64,000 nucleotides of DNA from contig JAWQEG010000369.1 of the NCBI GenBank assembly GCA_033782935.1, positions 1,121,501 through 1,185,500 of the forward strand. The letters are read 5' to 3'. Below are positions 22,697 to 34,406 of this stretch, piece after piece (within the stretch, counting starts at the first letter, position 1; the number at the start of each line of letters is the position of its first letter). The DNA comes from Petrolisthes cinctipes. Taxonomy: Eukaryota; Arthropoda; Malacostraca; Decapoda; Porcellanidae. The position numbers and the translations under genes are program-made. The notes beneath the pieces were generated by a model. That model saw nothing but the letters and a program-made list of their open reading frames with translations. It was not told the origin of the DNA and made no database searches.

Positions 22697-25600
22697 GCAT
22701 GTTTTTAGCCTATATTTTGAAAATATTCTAGCACTGTGTAGGCATGTACAGATTGCTTCTGGGACCCCAAAATATTGAATTTTCGGGGGTTTTGAGCCTG
22801 AATTTGAGATATAAACGGGTACAGAAGATACATGCACATACTGACTTTGGGCATCTAAAATATCGATTTTCAATATGTTTTGAGCATGTATTTTGAAAAT
22901 ACTCTAACACGGAGTAGGCATGTACAGATCGCTTCTGGGACCCCTAAATATCGAATTTTCGGGTGTTTTGGGACTGAATTTGAGATATCGACTTTTTGGC
23001 ACCTAAAAGATCGATTTTTAGCATGTTTTTAGCCTATATTTTGAAAATATTCTAGCACTGAGTAGGCATGTACAGATTGCTTCTGGGACCCCAAAATATT
23101 GAATTTTCGGGTGTTTTGAGCCTGAATTTGAGATATAAACGGGTACAGAAGATACATGCACATATTGACTTTGGGCACCAAAAATACCGATTTTTAGCAT
23201 GTTTTGGGCCTGAATTTTGAAAATACTCTAACACGGAGTAGGCATGTACAGATCGCTTCTGGGACCCCAAAATATCGAATTTTCGGGTGTTTAGGGCCAG
23301 AATTTGAGATATAAACGGGTACTGAAGATGCATGCACATATCGACTTTTGGGCACCTAAAAGATCGATTTTCAATATGTTTTTGGCCTGTATTTTGAAAA
23401 TACTCTAACACGGAGTAGGCATGTACAGATACCTTCTGGGACCCCAAAATATTGAATTTTCGGGTGTTTTGATCCTGAATTTGAAATATAAACGGGTACT
23501 GAAGATGCATGCACATATCGACTTTTGTGCACCTAAAAGATCGGTTTTCAGTATGTTTTGAGCCTGTATTTTGAAAATACTCTAACATGGAGTAAGCATG
23601 TACAGATACCTTCTGGGACCTCTAAATATCGAATTTTCGGGTGTTTTGGGACTGAATTTGATATATCGATTTTTTGGCACCTAAAATGTCGATTTTTAGC
23701 ATGTTTTTAGCCTATATTTTGAAAATATTCTAGCACTGTGTAGGCATGTACAGATTGCTTCTGGGACCCCAAAATATTGAATTTTCGGGTGTTTTGAGCC
23801 TGAATTTGAGATATAAACGGGTACAGAAGATACATGCACATATTGACTTTGGGCATCTAAAATATCGATTTTCAGCATGTTTTGGGCCTGTATTTTGAAA
23901 ATACTCTAACACTGAGTAGGCATGTACAGATTGCTTCTGGGACCCCAAAATATTGAATTTTCGGGTGTTTTGAGCCTGATTTTGAGATATAAACGGGTAC
24001 TGAAGATGCATGCACATATCGACTTTTGTGCACCTAAAAGATCGATTTTCAGTATGTTTTGAGCATGTATTTTGAAAATACTCTAACACGGAGTAGGCAT
24101 GTACAGATCGCTTCTGGGACCCCTAAATATCGAATTTTCGGGTGTTTTGGGACTGAATTTGAGATATCGACTTTTAGGCACCTAAAAGATCTATTTTTAG
24201 CATGTTTTTAGCCTATATTTTGAAAATATTCTAGCACTGTACAGATTGCTTCTGGGACCCCAAAATATTGAATTTTCGGGTGATTTGAGCCTGAATTTGA
24301 GATATAAACGGGTACAGAAGATACTTTGAAAATACTCTAACACGGAGTAGGCATGTACAGATCGCTTCTGGGACCCCAAAATATCGAATTTTCGGGTGTT
24401 TTGAGCCTGAATTTGAGATATAAACGGGTACTGAAGATGCATGCACATATCGACTTTTGTGCTCCTAAAAGATCGATTTTCAGTATGTTTTGAGCATGTA
24501 CTTTGAAAATACTCTAACACGGAGTAGGCATGTACAGATCGCTTCTGCGACCTCTAAATATCGAATTTTCGGGTGTTTAGGGACTGAATTTGAGATATCG
24601 ACTTTTTGGCACCTAAAAGATCGATTTTTAGCATGTTTTTAGCCTATATTTTGAAAATATTCTAGCACTGTACAGATTGCTTCTGGGACCCCAAAATATT
24701 GAATTTTCGGGTGTTTTGAGCCTGAATTTGAGATATAAACGGGTACAGAAGATACATGCACATATTGACTTTGGGCACCAAAAATATTGATTTTCAGCAT
24801 GTTTTGGGCCTGTATTTTGAAAATACTCTAACACTGAGTAGGCATGTACAGATTGCTTCTGGGACCCCAAAATATTGAATTTTCGGGTTTTTTGAGCCTG
24901 AATTTGAGATATAAACGGGTACTGAAGATGCATGCACATATCGACTTTTGGGCACCTAAAAGATCGATTTTCAGTATGTTTTGAGCATGTATTTTGAAAA
25001 TACTCTAACACGGAGTAGGCATGTACAGATCGCTTCTGGGACCCCTAAATATCGAATTTTCGGGTGTTTTGGGACTGAATTTGAGATATCGACTTTTTGG
25101 CACCTAAAAGATCGATTTTTAGCATGTTTTTAGCCTATATTTTGAAAATATTCTAGCACTGAGTAGGCATGTACAGATTGCTTCTGGGACCCCAAAATAT
25201 TGAATTTTCGGGTGTTTTGAGCCTGAATTTGAGATATAAACGGGTACAGAAGATACATGCACATATTGACTTTGGGCATCTAAAATATCGATTTTCAGCA
25301 TGTTTTGGGCCTGTATTTTGAAAATACTCTAACACTGAGTAGGCATGTACAGATTGCTTCTGGGACCCCAAAATATTGAATTTTCGGGTGTTTTGAGCCT
25401 GAATTTGAGATATAAACGGGTACTGAAGATGCATTCACATATCGACTTTTGTGCACCTAAAAGATCGATTTTTAGTATGTTTTGAGCATGTATTTTGAAA
25501 ATACTCTAACACGGAGTAGGCATGTACAGATCGCTTCTGGGACCCCTAAATATCGAATTTTCGGGTGTTTTGGGACTGAATTTGAGATATCGACTTTTTG

Positions 25601-26123
25601 GCACCTAAAAGATCGATTTTTAGCATGTTTCTAGCCTATATTTTGAAAATATTCTAGCACTGAGTAGGCATGTACAGATTGCTTCTGGTACCCCAAAATA
25701 TTGAATTTTCAGGTGTTTTGAGCCTGAATTTGAGATATAAACGGGTACAGAAGATTCATGCACATATTGACTTTGGGCACCAAAAATATCGATTTTCAGC
25801 ATGTTTTCGGCCTGAATTTTGAAAATACTCTAACACGGAGTAGGCATGTACAGATCGCTTCTGGGACCCCAAAATATCGAATTTTCGGGTGTTTAGGGCC
25901 AGAATTTGTGATATAAACGGGTACAGAAGATGCATGCACATATCGACTTTTGGGCACCTAAAAGATCGATTTTCAGTATGTTTTTGGCCTGTATTTTGAA
26001 AATACTCTAACACGGAGTAGGCATGTACAGATACCTTCTGGGACCTCTAAATATCGAATTTTCGGGTGTTTTGGGACTGAATTTGAGATATCGATTTTTT
26101 GGCACCTAAAATATCGATTTTCA
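22697..26123 (+). repeat. 3427-bp superblock, copy 2
   Basis: Units at 22697 (324), 23021 (678), 23699 (501), 24200 (431), 24631 (491), 25122 (501) and 25623 (501), each exactly 3427 bp after its partner. The 60-bp deletion junction is at 24324/24325. The copies differ by isolated substitutions, for example TCGGGTTTTTTGAG near 24885. The boundary lies on an A start, which suggests in-register unequal exchange. Confidence 0.9.
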
Positions 26124-27301
26124 GCATGTTTTTAGCCTATATTTTGAAAATATTCTAGCACTGTGTAGGCATGTACAGATTGCTTCTGGGACCCCAAAAT
26201 ATTGAATTTTCGGGTGTTTTGAGCCTGAATTTGAGATATAAACGGGTACAGAAGATACATGCACATATTGACTTTGGGCACCAAAAATATCGATTTTCAG
26301 CATGTTTTGGGCCTGAATTTTGAAAGTACTCTAACACTGAGTAGGCATGTACAGATTGCTTCTGGGACCCCAAAATATCGAATTTTCGGGTGTTTTGAGC
26401 CTGAATTTGAGATATAAACGGGTACAGAAGATACATGCACATATTGACTTTGGGCACCAAAAATATCGATTTTCAGCATGTTTTGGGCCTGAATTTTGAA
26501 AATACTCTAACACGGAGTAGGCATGTACAGATCGCTTCTGAGAAACCAAAATATCGAATTTTCGGGTGTTTAGGGCCAGAATTTGAAATATAAACGGGTA
26601 CAGAAGATGCATGCACATATCGACTTTTGGGCACCTAAAAGATCGATTTTCAGTATGTTTTTGGCTTGTATTTTGAAAATACTCTAACACGGAGTAGGCA
26701 TGTACAGATACCTTCTGGGACCTCTAAATATCGAATTTTCGGGTGTTTTGGGACTGAATTTGAGATATCGATTTTTTGGCACCTAAAATGTCGATTTTTA
26801 GCATGTTTTTAGCCTATATTTTGAAAATATTCTAGCACTGTGTAGGCATGTACAGATTGCTTCTGGGACCCCAAAATATTGAATTTTTGGGTGTTTTGAG
26901 CCTGAATTTGAGATATAAACGGGTACAGAAGATACATGCACATATTGACTTTGGGCACCAAAAATATCGATTTTCAGCATGTTTTGGGCCTGAATTTTGA
27001 AAATACTCTAACACGGAGTAGGCATGTACAGATCGCTTCTGGGACCCCAAAATATCGAATTTTCGGGTGTTTAGGGCCAGAATTTGAGATATAAACGGGT
27101 ACAGAAGATGCATGCACATATCGACTTTTGGGCACCTAAAAGATCGATTTTCAGTATGTTTTTGGCCTGTATTTTGAAAATACTCTAACACGGAGTAGGC
27201 ATGTACAGATCGCTTCTGGGACCCCTAAATATCGAATTTTCGGGTGTTTTGGGACTGAATTTGAGATATCGACTTTTTGGCACCTAAAAGATCGATTTTT
27301 A
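26124..27301 (+). repeat. HOR block, 677-bp tetramer plus 501-bp trimer
   Basis: The unit at 26124 is a tetramer (176+176+177+148); the unit at 26801 is a normal trimer. The tetramer carries an odd run, TTCTGAGAAACCAAAATATC, near 26540 where other monomers read TTCTGGGACCCC. The only similar site is at about 62848 (TTCTGATTAACC) in another 677-bp tetramer, which ties the two regions together. Confidence 0.85.
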
Positions 27302-27509
27302 GCATGTTTTTAGCCTATATTTTGAAAAAATTCTAGCACTGAGTAGGCATGTACAGATTGCTTCTGGGACCCCAAAATATTGAATTTTCGGGTGTTTTGA
27401 GCCTGAATTTGAGATATAAACGGGTACAGAAGATACATGCACATATTGACTTTGGGCACCAAAAATATCGATTTTCAGCATGTTTTGGGCCTGAATTTTG
27501 AAAATACTC

Positions 27510-27512
27510 TAA
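27510..27512. other. Target site duplication TAA, left side of element copy 1
   Basis: The TAA of CTCTAACACGG in monomer B. It is repeated at 28156-28158 on the other side of the element. Choosing TAA leaves the element with symmetric ends AGCGGC...GCCGCT; choosing TA does not. Confidence 0.8.
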
Positions 27513-27582
27513 AGCGGCTATCACACGGTCGCTCTTTTCCTGCGACATCGTGTCCTACGACACCATTTTCGACGACATGTCG
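27513..27582 (+). repeat. Left terminal inverted repeat of element copy 1
   Basis: About 70 bp from AGCGGCTATCAC to CGACATGTCG. It pairs with 28087-28155 with one one-base gap and several mismatches. It contains the degenerate form (GTCCTACGACACC) of the palindrome that is perfect in the right repeat. Confidence 0.85.
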
Positions 27583-27719
27583 CGTGAAACAATAGCACAC
27601 GGCAAATTCTCATTCAGACAACAACGACGACCGACGACACCACACGGGCGGCGGGACAACCAAAACACTCTGTTACAAAAGCCACACCACCAAGGATGGA
27701 CGTCATTAACCGAACCGAA

Positions 27720-27736
27720 CCTAACCTAACCTAACC
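27720..27736 (-). repeat. Short telomere-like (CCTAA)3 tract inside element copy 1
   Basis: Three CCTAA units plus CC, preceded by two CCGAA variants. Read on the other strand it is TTAGG, the common arthropod telomere repeat. It is too short to be a telomere and belongs to the element; the same tract is at 31027-31043 in copy 2. Confidence 0.7.
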
Positions 27737-28086
27737 ATTTTAGCTGTTGGAGCATGTGCAATTGCTTTGGAAGAAGAAGAAAGAGGTTTGGACCAGGCGG
27801 CAGGCGAAAGCAGAAATGTAAACAAACCCCGAAATCAAATCAATGTTCCATGTTTATATTTAACAGTTGAATTCGGTGTATATAATATATAAGATCTAGG
27901 AATACAATTTCTATATTCAAATAATTATACCTAACACTACTTAAATCATAATATGCCATAATAATATATTCCATACGATATTATTCACTATAGACTTTCA
28001 ACGACTTTCTCCCTGTCGCAGGAAATCGCCGACAGTTTTCGATAATTTCCGTCAACACCTCGTCGTCCGAAATCTCCCATTTCCCA

Positions 28087-28155
28087 CGACATGTCGTCGA
28101 AAATCGTGTCGTACGACACGATGTCGTCGGAAAAAGTGCCCGCGTGATAGCCGCT
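28087..28155 (-). repeat. Right terminal inverted repeat of element copy 1
   Basis: About 69 bp, ending GTGATAGCCGCT. It contains the 10-bp palindrome CGACATGTCG at its inner edge and a perfect 20-bp palindrome at 28103-28122. Confidence 0.85.
28103..28122. repeat. Perfect 20-bp palindrome in the right terminal repeat
   Basis: ATCGTGTCGTACGACACGAT equals its own reverse complement. It lies in the right end of the element; the left end has a decayed version. It could be a transposase sub-terminal binding site or simply a hairpin; which is unknown. The second copy is at 31410-31429. Confidence 0.85.
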
Positions 28156-30816
28156 TAACACGGAGTAGGCATGTACAGATCGCTTCTGGGACCCCAAAAT
28201 ATCGAATTTTCGGGTGTTTAGGGCCAGAATTTGAGATATAAACGGGTACAGAAGATGCATGCACATATCGACTTTTGGGCACCTAAAAGATCGATTTTCA
28301 GTATGTTTTTGGCCTGTATTTTGAAAATACTCTAACACGGAGTAGGCATGTACAGATACCTTCTGGGACCTCTAAATATCGAATTTTCGGGTGTTTTGGG
28401 ACTGAATTTGATATATCGATTTATTGGCACCTAAAATATCGATTTTCAGCATGTTTTTAGCCTATATTTTGAAAATATTCTAGCACTGTGTAGGCATGTA
28501 CAGATTGCTTCTGGGACCCCAAAATATTGAATTTTCGGGTGTTTTGAGCCTGAATTTGAGATATAAACGGGTACAGAAGATACATGCACATATTGACTTT
28601 GGGCACCAAAAATATCGATTTTCAGCATGTTTTGGGCCTGAATTTTGAAAATACTCTAACACGGAGTAGGCATGTACAGATCGCTTCTGGGACCCCAAAA
28701 TATCGAATTTTCGGGTGTTTAGGGCCAGAATTTGAGATATAAACGGGTACAGAAGATACATGCACATATCGAGTTTGGGCATCTAAAATATCGATTTTCA
28801 GCATGTTTTTGGCCTGTATTTTGAAAATACTCTAACACTGAGTAGGCATGTACAGATTGCTTCTGGGACCCCAAAATATTGAATTTTCGGGTGTTTTGAG
28901 CCTGAATTTGAGATATAAACGGGTACTGAAGATGCATGCACATATCGACTTTTGGGCACCTAAAAGATCGATTTTCAGTATGTTTTGAGCATGTATTTTG
29001 AAAATACTCTAACACGGAGTAGGCATGTACAGATCGCTTCTGGGACCCCTAAATATCGAATTTTCGGGTGTTTTGGGACTGAATTTGAGATATCGACTTT
29101 TTGGCACCTAAAAGATCGATTTTTAGCATGTTTTTAGCATATATTTTGAAAATATTCTAGCACTGTACAGATTGGTTCTGGGACCCCAAAATATTGAATT
29201 TTCGGGTGTTTTGAGCCTGAATTTGAGATATAAACGGGTACAGAAGATACATGCACATATTGACTTTGGGCACCAAAAATATCGATTTTCAGCATGTTTT
29301 AGGCCTGAATTTTGAAAATACTCTAACACGGAGTAGGCATGTACAGATTGCTTCTGGGACCCCAAAATATCGAATTTTCGGGTGTTTAGGGCCAGAATTT
29401 GAGATATAAACGGGTACAGAAGATGCATGCACATATCGACTTTTGGGCACCTAAAAGATCAATTTTCAGTATGTTTTTGGCCTGTATTTTGAAAATACTC
29501 TAACACGGAGTAAGCATGTACAGATACCTTCTGGGACCTCTAAATATCGAATTTTCGGGTGTTTTGGGACTGAATTTGAGATATCGATTTTTTGGCTCCT
29601 AAAATGTCGATTTTTAGCATGTTTTTAGCCTATATTTTGAAAATATTCTAGCAGTGTGTAGGCATGTACAGATTGCTTCTGGGACCCCAAAATATTGAAT
29701 TTTCGGGTGTTTTGAGCCTGAATTTGAGATATAAACGGGTACAGAAGATACATGCACATATTGACTTTGGGCATCTAAAATATCGATTTTCAGCATGTTT
29801 TGGGCCTGTATTTTGAAAATACTCTAACACTGAGTAGGCATGTACAGATTGCTTCTGGGACCCCAAAATATTGAATTTTCGGGTGTTTTGAGCCTGAATT
29901 TGAGATATAAACGGGTACTGAAGATGCATGCACATATCGACTTTTGGGCACATAAAAGATCGATTTTCAGTATGTTTTGAGCATGTATTTTGAAAATACT
30001 CTAACACGGAGTAGGCATGTACAGATCGCTTCTGGGACCCCTAAATATCGAATTTTCAGGTGTTTTGGGACTGAATTTGAGATATCGACTTTTTGGCACC
30101 TAAAAGATCGATTTTTAGCATGTTTTTAGCCTATATTTTGAAAATATTCTAGCACTGTACAGATTGCTTCTGGGACCCCAAAATATTGAATTTTCGGGTG
30201 TTTTGAGCCTGAATTTGAGATATAAACGGGTACAGAAGATCCATGCACATATTGACTTTGGGCACCAAAAATATCGATTTTCAGCATGTTTTGGGCCTGA
30301 ATTTTGAAAATACTCTAACACGGAGTAGGCATGTACAGATCGCTTCTGGGACCCCAAAATATCGAATTTTCGGGTGTTTAGGGCCAGAATTTGAGATATA
30401 AACGGGTACAGAAGATGCATGCACATATCGACTTTTGGGCACCTAAAAGATCGATTTTCAGTATGTTTTTGGCCTGTATTTTGAAAATACTCTAACACGG
30501 AGTAGGCATGTACAGATCGCTTCTGGGACCCCTAAATATCGAATTTTCGGGTGTTTTGGGACTGAATTTGAGATATCGACTTTTTGGCACCTAAAAGATC
30601 GATTTTTAGCATGTTTTTAGCCTATATTTTGAAAAAATTCTAGCACTGAGTAGGCATGTACAGATTGCTTCTGGGACCCCAAAATATTGAATTTTCGGGT
30701 GTTTTGAGCCTGAATTTGAGATATAAACGGGTACAGAAGATACATTCACATATTGACTTTGGGCACCAAAAATATCGATTTTCAGCATGTTTTGGGCCTG
30801 AATTTTGAAAATACTC

Positions 30817-30819
30817 TAA
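30817..30819. other. Target site duplication TAA, left side of element copy 2
   Basis: Same duplication carried along by the block duplication; the partner is at 31463-31465. Confidence 0.8.
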
Positions 30820-30889
30820 AGCGGCTATCACACGGTCGCTCTTTTCCTGCGACATCGTGTCCTACGACACCATTTTCGAAGACATGTCG
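30820..30889 (+). repeat. Left terminal inverted repeat of element copy 2
   Basis: Same as the left repeat of copy 1 except for A at 30880, which changes CGACGACATG to CGAAGACATG. Confidence 0.85.
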
Positions 30890-31026
30890 CGTGAAACAAT
30901 AGCACACGGCAAATTCTCATTCAGACAACAACGACGACCGACGACACCACACGGGCGGCGGGACAACCAAAACACTCTGTTACAAAAGCCACACCACCAA
31001 GGATGGACGTCATTAACCGAACCGAA

Positions 31027-31043
31027 CCTAACCTAACCTAACC
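31027..31043 (-). repeat. Short telomere-like (CCTAA)3 tract inside element copy 2
   Basis: Identical to the tract at 27720-27736. Confidence 0.7.
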
Positions 31044-31393
31044 ATTTTAGCTGTTGGAGCATGTGCAATTGCTTTGGAAGAAGAAGAAAGAGGTTTGGAC
31101 CAGGCGGCAGGCGAAAGCAGAAATGTAAACAAACCCCGAAATCAAATCAATGTTCCATGTTTATATTTAACAGTTGAATTCGGTGTATATAATATATAAG
31201 ATCTAGGAATACAATTTCTATATTCAAATAATTATACCTAACACTACTTAAATCATAATATGCCATAATAATATATTCCATACGATATTATTCACTATAG
31301 ACTTTCAACGACTTTCTCCCTGTCGCAGGAAATCGCCGACAGTTTTCGATAATTTCCGTCAACACCTCGTCGTCCGAAATCTCCCATTTCCCA

Positions 31394-31462
31394 CGACATG
31401 TCGTCGAAAATCGTGTCGTACGACACGATGTCGTCGGAAAAAGTGCCCGCGTGATAGCCGCT
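31394..31462 (-). repeat. Right terminal inverted repeat of element copy 2
   Basis: Appears identical to the right repeat of copy 1, including the 20-bp palindrome at 31410-31429. Confidence 0.85.
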
Positions 31463-34406
31463 TAACACGGAGTAGGCATGTACAGATCGCTTCTGGGACC
31501 CCAAAATATCGAATTTTCGGGTGTTTAGGGCCAGAATTTGAGATATAAACGGGTACAGAAGATGCATGCACATATCGACTTTTGGGCACCTAAAAGATCG
31601 ATTTTCAGTATGTTTTTGGCCTGTATTTTGAAAATACTCTAACACGGAGTAGGCATGTACAGATACCTTCTGGGACCTCTAAATATCGAATTTTCGGGTG
31701 TTTTGGGACTGAATTTGATATATCGATTTATTGGCACCTAAAATATCGATTTTCAGCATGTTTTTAGCCTATATTTTGAAAATATTCTAGCACTGTGTAG
31801 GCATGTACAGATTGCTTCTGGGACCCCAAAATATTGAATTTTCGGGTGTTTTGAGCCTGAATTTGAGATATAAACGGGTACAGAAGATACATGCACATAT
31901 TGACTTTGGGCATCTAAAATATCGATTTTCAGCATGTTTTTGGCCTGTATTTTGAAAATACTCTAACACTGAGTAGGCATGTACAGATTGCTTCTGGGAC
32001 CCCAAAATATTGAATTTTCGGGTGTTTTGAGCCTGAATTTGAGATATAAACGGGTACTGAAGATGCATGCACATATCGACTTTTGTGCACCTAAAAGATC
32101 GATTTTCAGTATGTTTTGAGCATGTATTTTGAAAATACTCTAACACGGAGTAGGCATGTACAGATCGCTTCTGGGACCCCTAAATATCGAATTTTCGGGT
32201 GTTTTGGGACTGAATTTGAGATATCGACTTTTTGGCACCTAAAAGATCGATTTTTAGCATGTTTTTAGCATATATTTTGAAAATATTCTAGCACTGTACA
32301 GATTGCTTCTGGGACCCCAAAATATTGAATTTTCGGGTGTTTTGAGCCTGAATTTGAGATATAAACGGGTACAGAAGATACATGCACATATTGACTTTGG
32401 GCACCAAAAATATCGATTTTCAGCATGTTTTGGGCCTGAATTTTGAAAATACTCTAACACGGAGTAGGCATGTACAGATCGCTTCTGGGACCCCAAAATA
32501 TCGAATTTTCGGGTGTTTAGGGCCAGAATTTGAGATATAAACGGGTACAGAAGATACATGCACATATCGAGTTTGGGCATCTAAAATATCGATTTTCAGC
32601 ATGTTTTTGGCCTGTATTTTGAAAATACTCTAACACTGAGTAGGCATGTACAGATTGCTTCTGGGACCCCAAAATATTGAATTTTCGGGTGTTTTGAGCC
32701 TGAATTTGAGATATAAACGGGTACTGAAGATGCATGCACATATCGACTTTTGTGCACCTAAAAGATCGATTTTCAGTATGTTTTGAGCATGTATTTTGAA
32801 AATACTCTAACACGGAGTAGGCATGTACAGATCGCTTCTGGGACCCCTAAAAACCGAATTTTCGGGTGTTTTGGGACTGAATTTGAGATATCGACTTTTT
32901 GGCACCTAAAAGATCGATTTTTAGCATGTTTTTAGCATATATTTTGAAAATATTCTAGCACTGTACAGATTGGTTCTGGGACCCCAAAATATTGAATTTT
33001 CGGGTGTTTTGAGCCTGAATTTGAGATATAAACGGGTACAGAAGATACATGCACATATTGACTTTGGGCACCAAAAATATCGATTTTCAGCATGTTTTAG
33101 GCCTGAATTTTGAAAATACTCTAACACGGAGTAGGCATGTACAGATCGCTTCTGGGACCCCAAAATATCGAATTTTCGGGTGTTTAGGGCCAGAATTTGA
33201 GATATAAACGGGTACAGAAGATGCATGCACATATCGACTTTTGGGCACCTAAAAGATCAATTTTCAGTATGTTTTTGGCCTGTATTTTGAAAATACTCTA
33301 ACACGGAGTAAGCATGTACAGATACCTTCTGGGACCTCTAAATATCGAATTTTCGGGTGTTTTGGGACTGAATTTGAGATATCGATTTTTTGGCACCTAA
33401 AATGTCGATTTTTAGCATGTTTTTAGCCTATATTTTGAAAATATTCTAGCAGTGTGTAGGCATGTACAGATTGCTTCTGGGACCCCAAAATATTGAATTT
33501 TCGGGTGTTTTGAGCCTGAATTTGAGATATAAACGGGTACAGAAGATACATGCACATATTGACTTTGGGCATCTAAAATATCGATTTTCAGCATGTTTTG
33601 GGCCTGTATTTTGAAAATACTCTAACACTGAGTAGGCATGTACAGATTGCTTCTGGGACCCCAAAATATTGAATTTTCGGGTGTTTTGAGCCTGAATTTG
33701 AGATATAAACGGGTACTGAAGATGCATGCACATATCGACTTTTGGGCACCTAAAAGATCGATTTTCAGTATGTTTTGAGCATGTATTTTGAAAATACTCT
33801 AACACGGAGTAGGCATGTACAGATCGCTTCTGGGACCCCTAAATATCGAATTTTCAGGTGTTTTGGGACTGAATTTGAGATATCGACTTTTTGGCACCTA
33901 AAAGATCGATTTTTAGCATGTTTTTAGCCTATATTTTGAAAATATTCTAGCACTGTACAGATTGCTTCTGGGACCCCAAAATATTGAATTTTCGGGTGTT
34001 TTGAGCCTGAATTTGAGATATAAACGGGTACAGAAGATCCATGCACATATTGACTTTGGGCACCAAAAATATCGATTTTCAGCATGTTTTGGGCCTGAAT
34101 TTTGAAAATACTCTAACACGGAGTAGGCATGTACAGATCGCTTCTGGGACCCCAAAATATCGAATTTTCGGGTGTTTAGTACCAGAATTTGAGATATAAA
34201 CGGGTACAGAAGATGCATGCACATATCGACTTTTGGGCACCTAAAAGATCGATTTTCAGTATGTTTTTGGCCTGTATTTTGAAAATACTCTAACACGGAG
34301 TAGGCATGTACAGATACCTTCTGGGACCTCTAAATATCGAATTTTCGGGTGTTTTTGGACTGAATTTGAGATATCGATTTTTTGGCACCTAAAATATCGA
34401 TTCTCA

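Larger units (their letters stand above)
27513..28155. mobile_element. MITE-like non-autonomous DNA transposon, copy 1 (643 bp)
   Basis: Non-satellite insert inside a B monomer. It has terminal inverted repeats of about 70 bp that start AGCGGCTATCAC on both strands. The flanking TAA is duplicated (27510-27512 and 28156-28158), while intact monomers read CTCTAACACGG once at this spot. The interior is AT-rich on the right, has no credible reading frame, and holds GTCGTCG-type short repeats and a CCTAA tract. A 3-bp TAA target duplication fits PIF/Harbinger-type elements (TWA target), but the terminal bases are not diagnostic and no transposase is present, so the superfamily is uncertain. Confidence 0.88.
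27302..30608 (+). repeat. Transposon-bearing satellite block, copy 1 (3307 bp)
   Basis: Units at 27302 (1147 = 501 + 646), 28449 (677), 29126 (491), 29617 (501) and 30118 (491). The extra 646 bp in the first unit equals the 643-bp element plus a 3-bp target duplication. The 677-bp unit at 28449 starts like the unit at 31756 and continues like the one at 32257, so this copy appears to have lost 491 bp relative to copy 2. Confidence 0.88.
30820..31462. mobile_element. MITE-like non-autonomous DNA transposon, copy 2 (643 bp)
   Basis: Copy of the element at 27513-28155, offset 3307. It sits at the same base of the same monomer with the same TAA duplication (30817-30819 and 31463-31465). By eye the only difference is C at 27573 against A at 30880, which breaks the CGACGACATG motif in the left repeat. 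Identical position and flanks mean that it was copied with the satellite rather than inserted a second time. Confidence 0.9.
30609..34406 (+). repeat. Transposon-bearing satellite block, copy 2 (3798 bp)
   Basis: Units at 30609 (1147 with the element), 31756 (501), 32257 (667), 32924 (491), 33415 (501) and 33916 (491). Up to about 31756 it matches copy 1 at offset 3307, and after about 32300 at offset 3798. Shared marks are GAAAAAATTCTAGC at the start, GCATATATTTTG, ATTGGTTCTGGG, CTAGCAGTGTGTAGG and GATCCATGCACATATTG. Confidence 0.88.

Noticed and set aside
27720..27736. Telomere or chromosome end
   Set aside because: There are only three CCTAA units, inside a transposon, with satellite on both sides.
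27513..28155. TA target duplication (Tc1/mariner type)
   Set aside because: With TA as target the element ends would be unequal (AAGCGGC against GCCGCT). TAA gives symmetric ends.
27988..28338. Minus-strand 116-codon frame at the right edge of the transposon (and its copy at 31295-31645)
   Set aside because: It joins satellite sequence to the terminal repeat of the element across the insertion point, so it is a chance fusion.
27513..31462. Two independent transposon insertions
   Set aside because: Same monomer position, same target duplication, same flanks and one difference in 643 bp point to one insertion and later block duplication.
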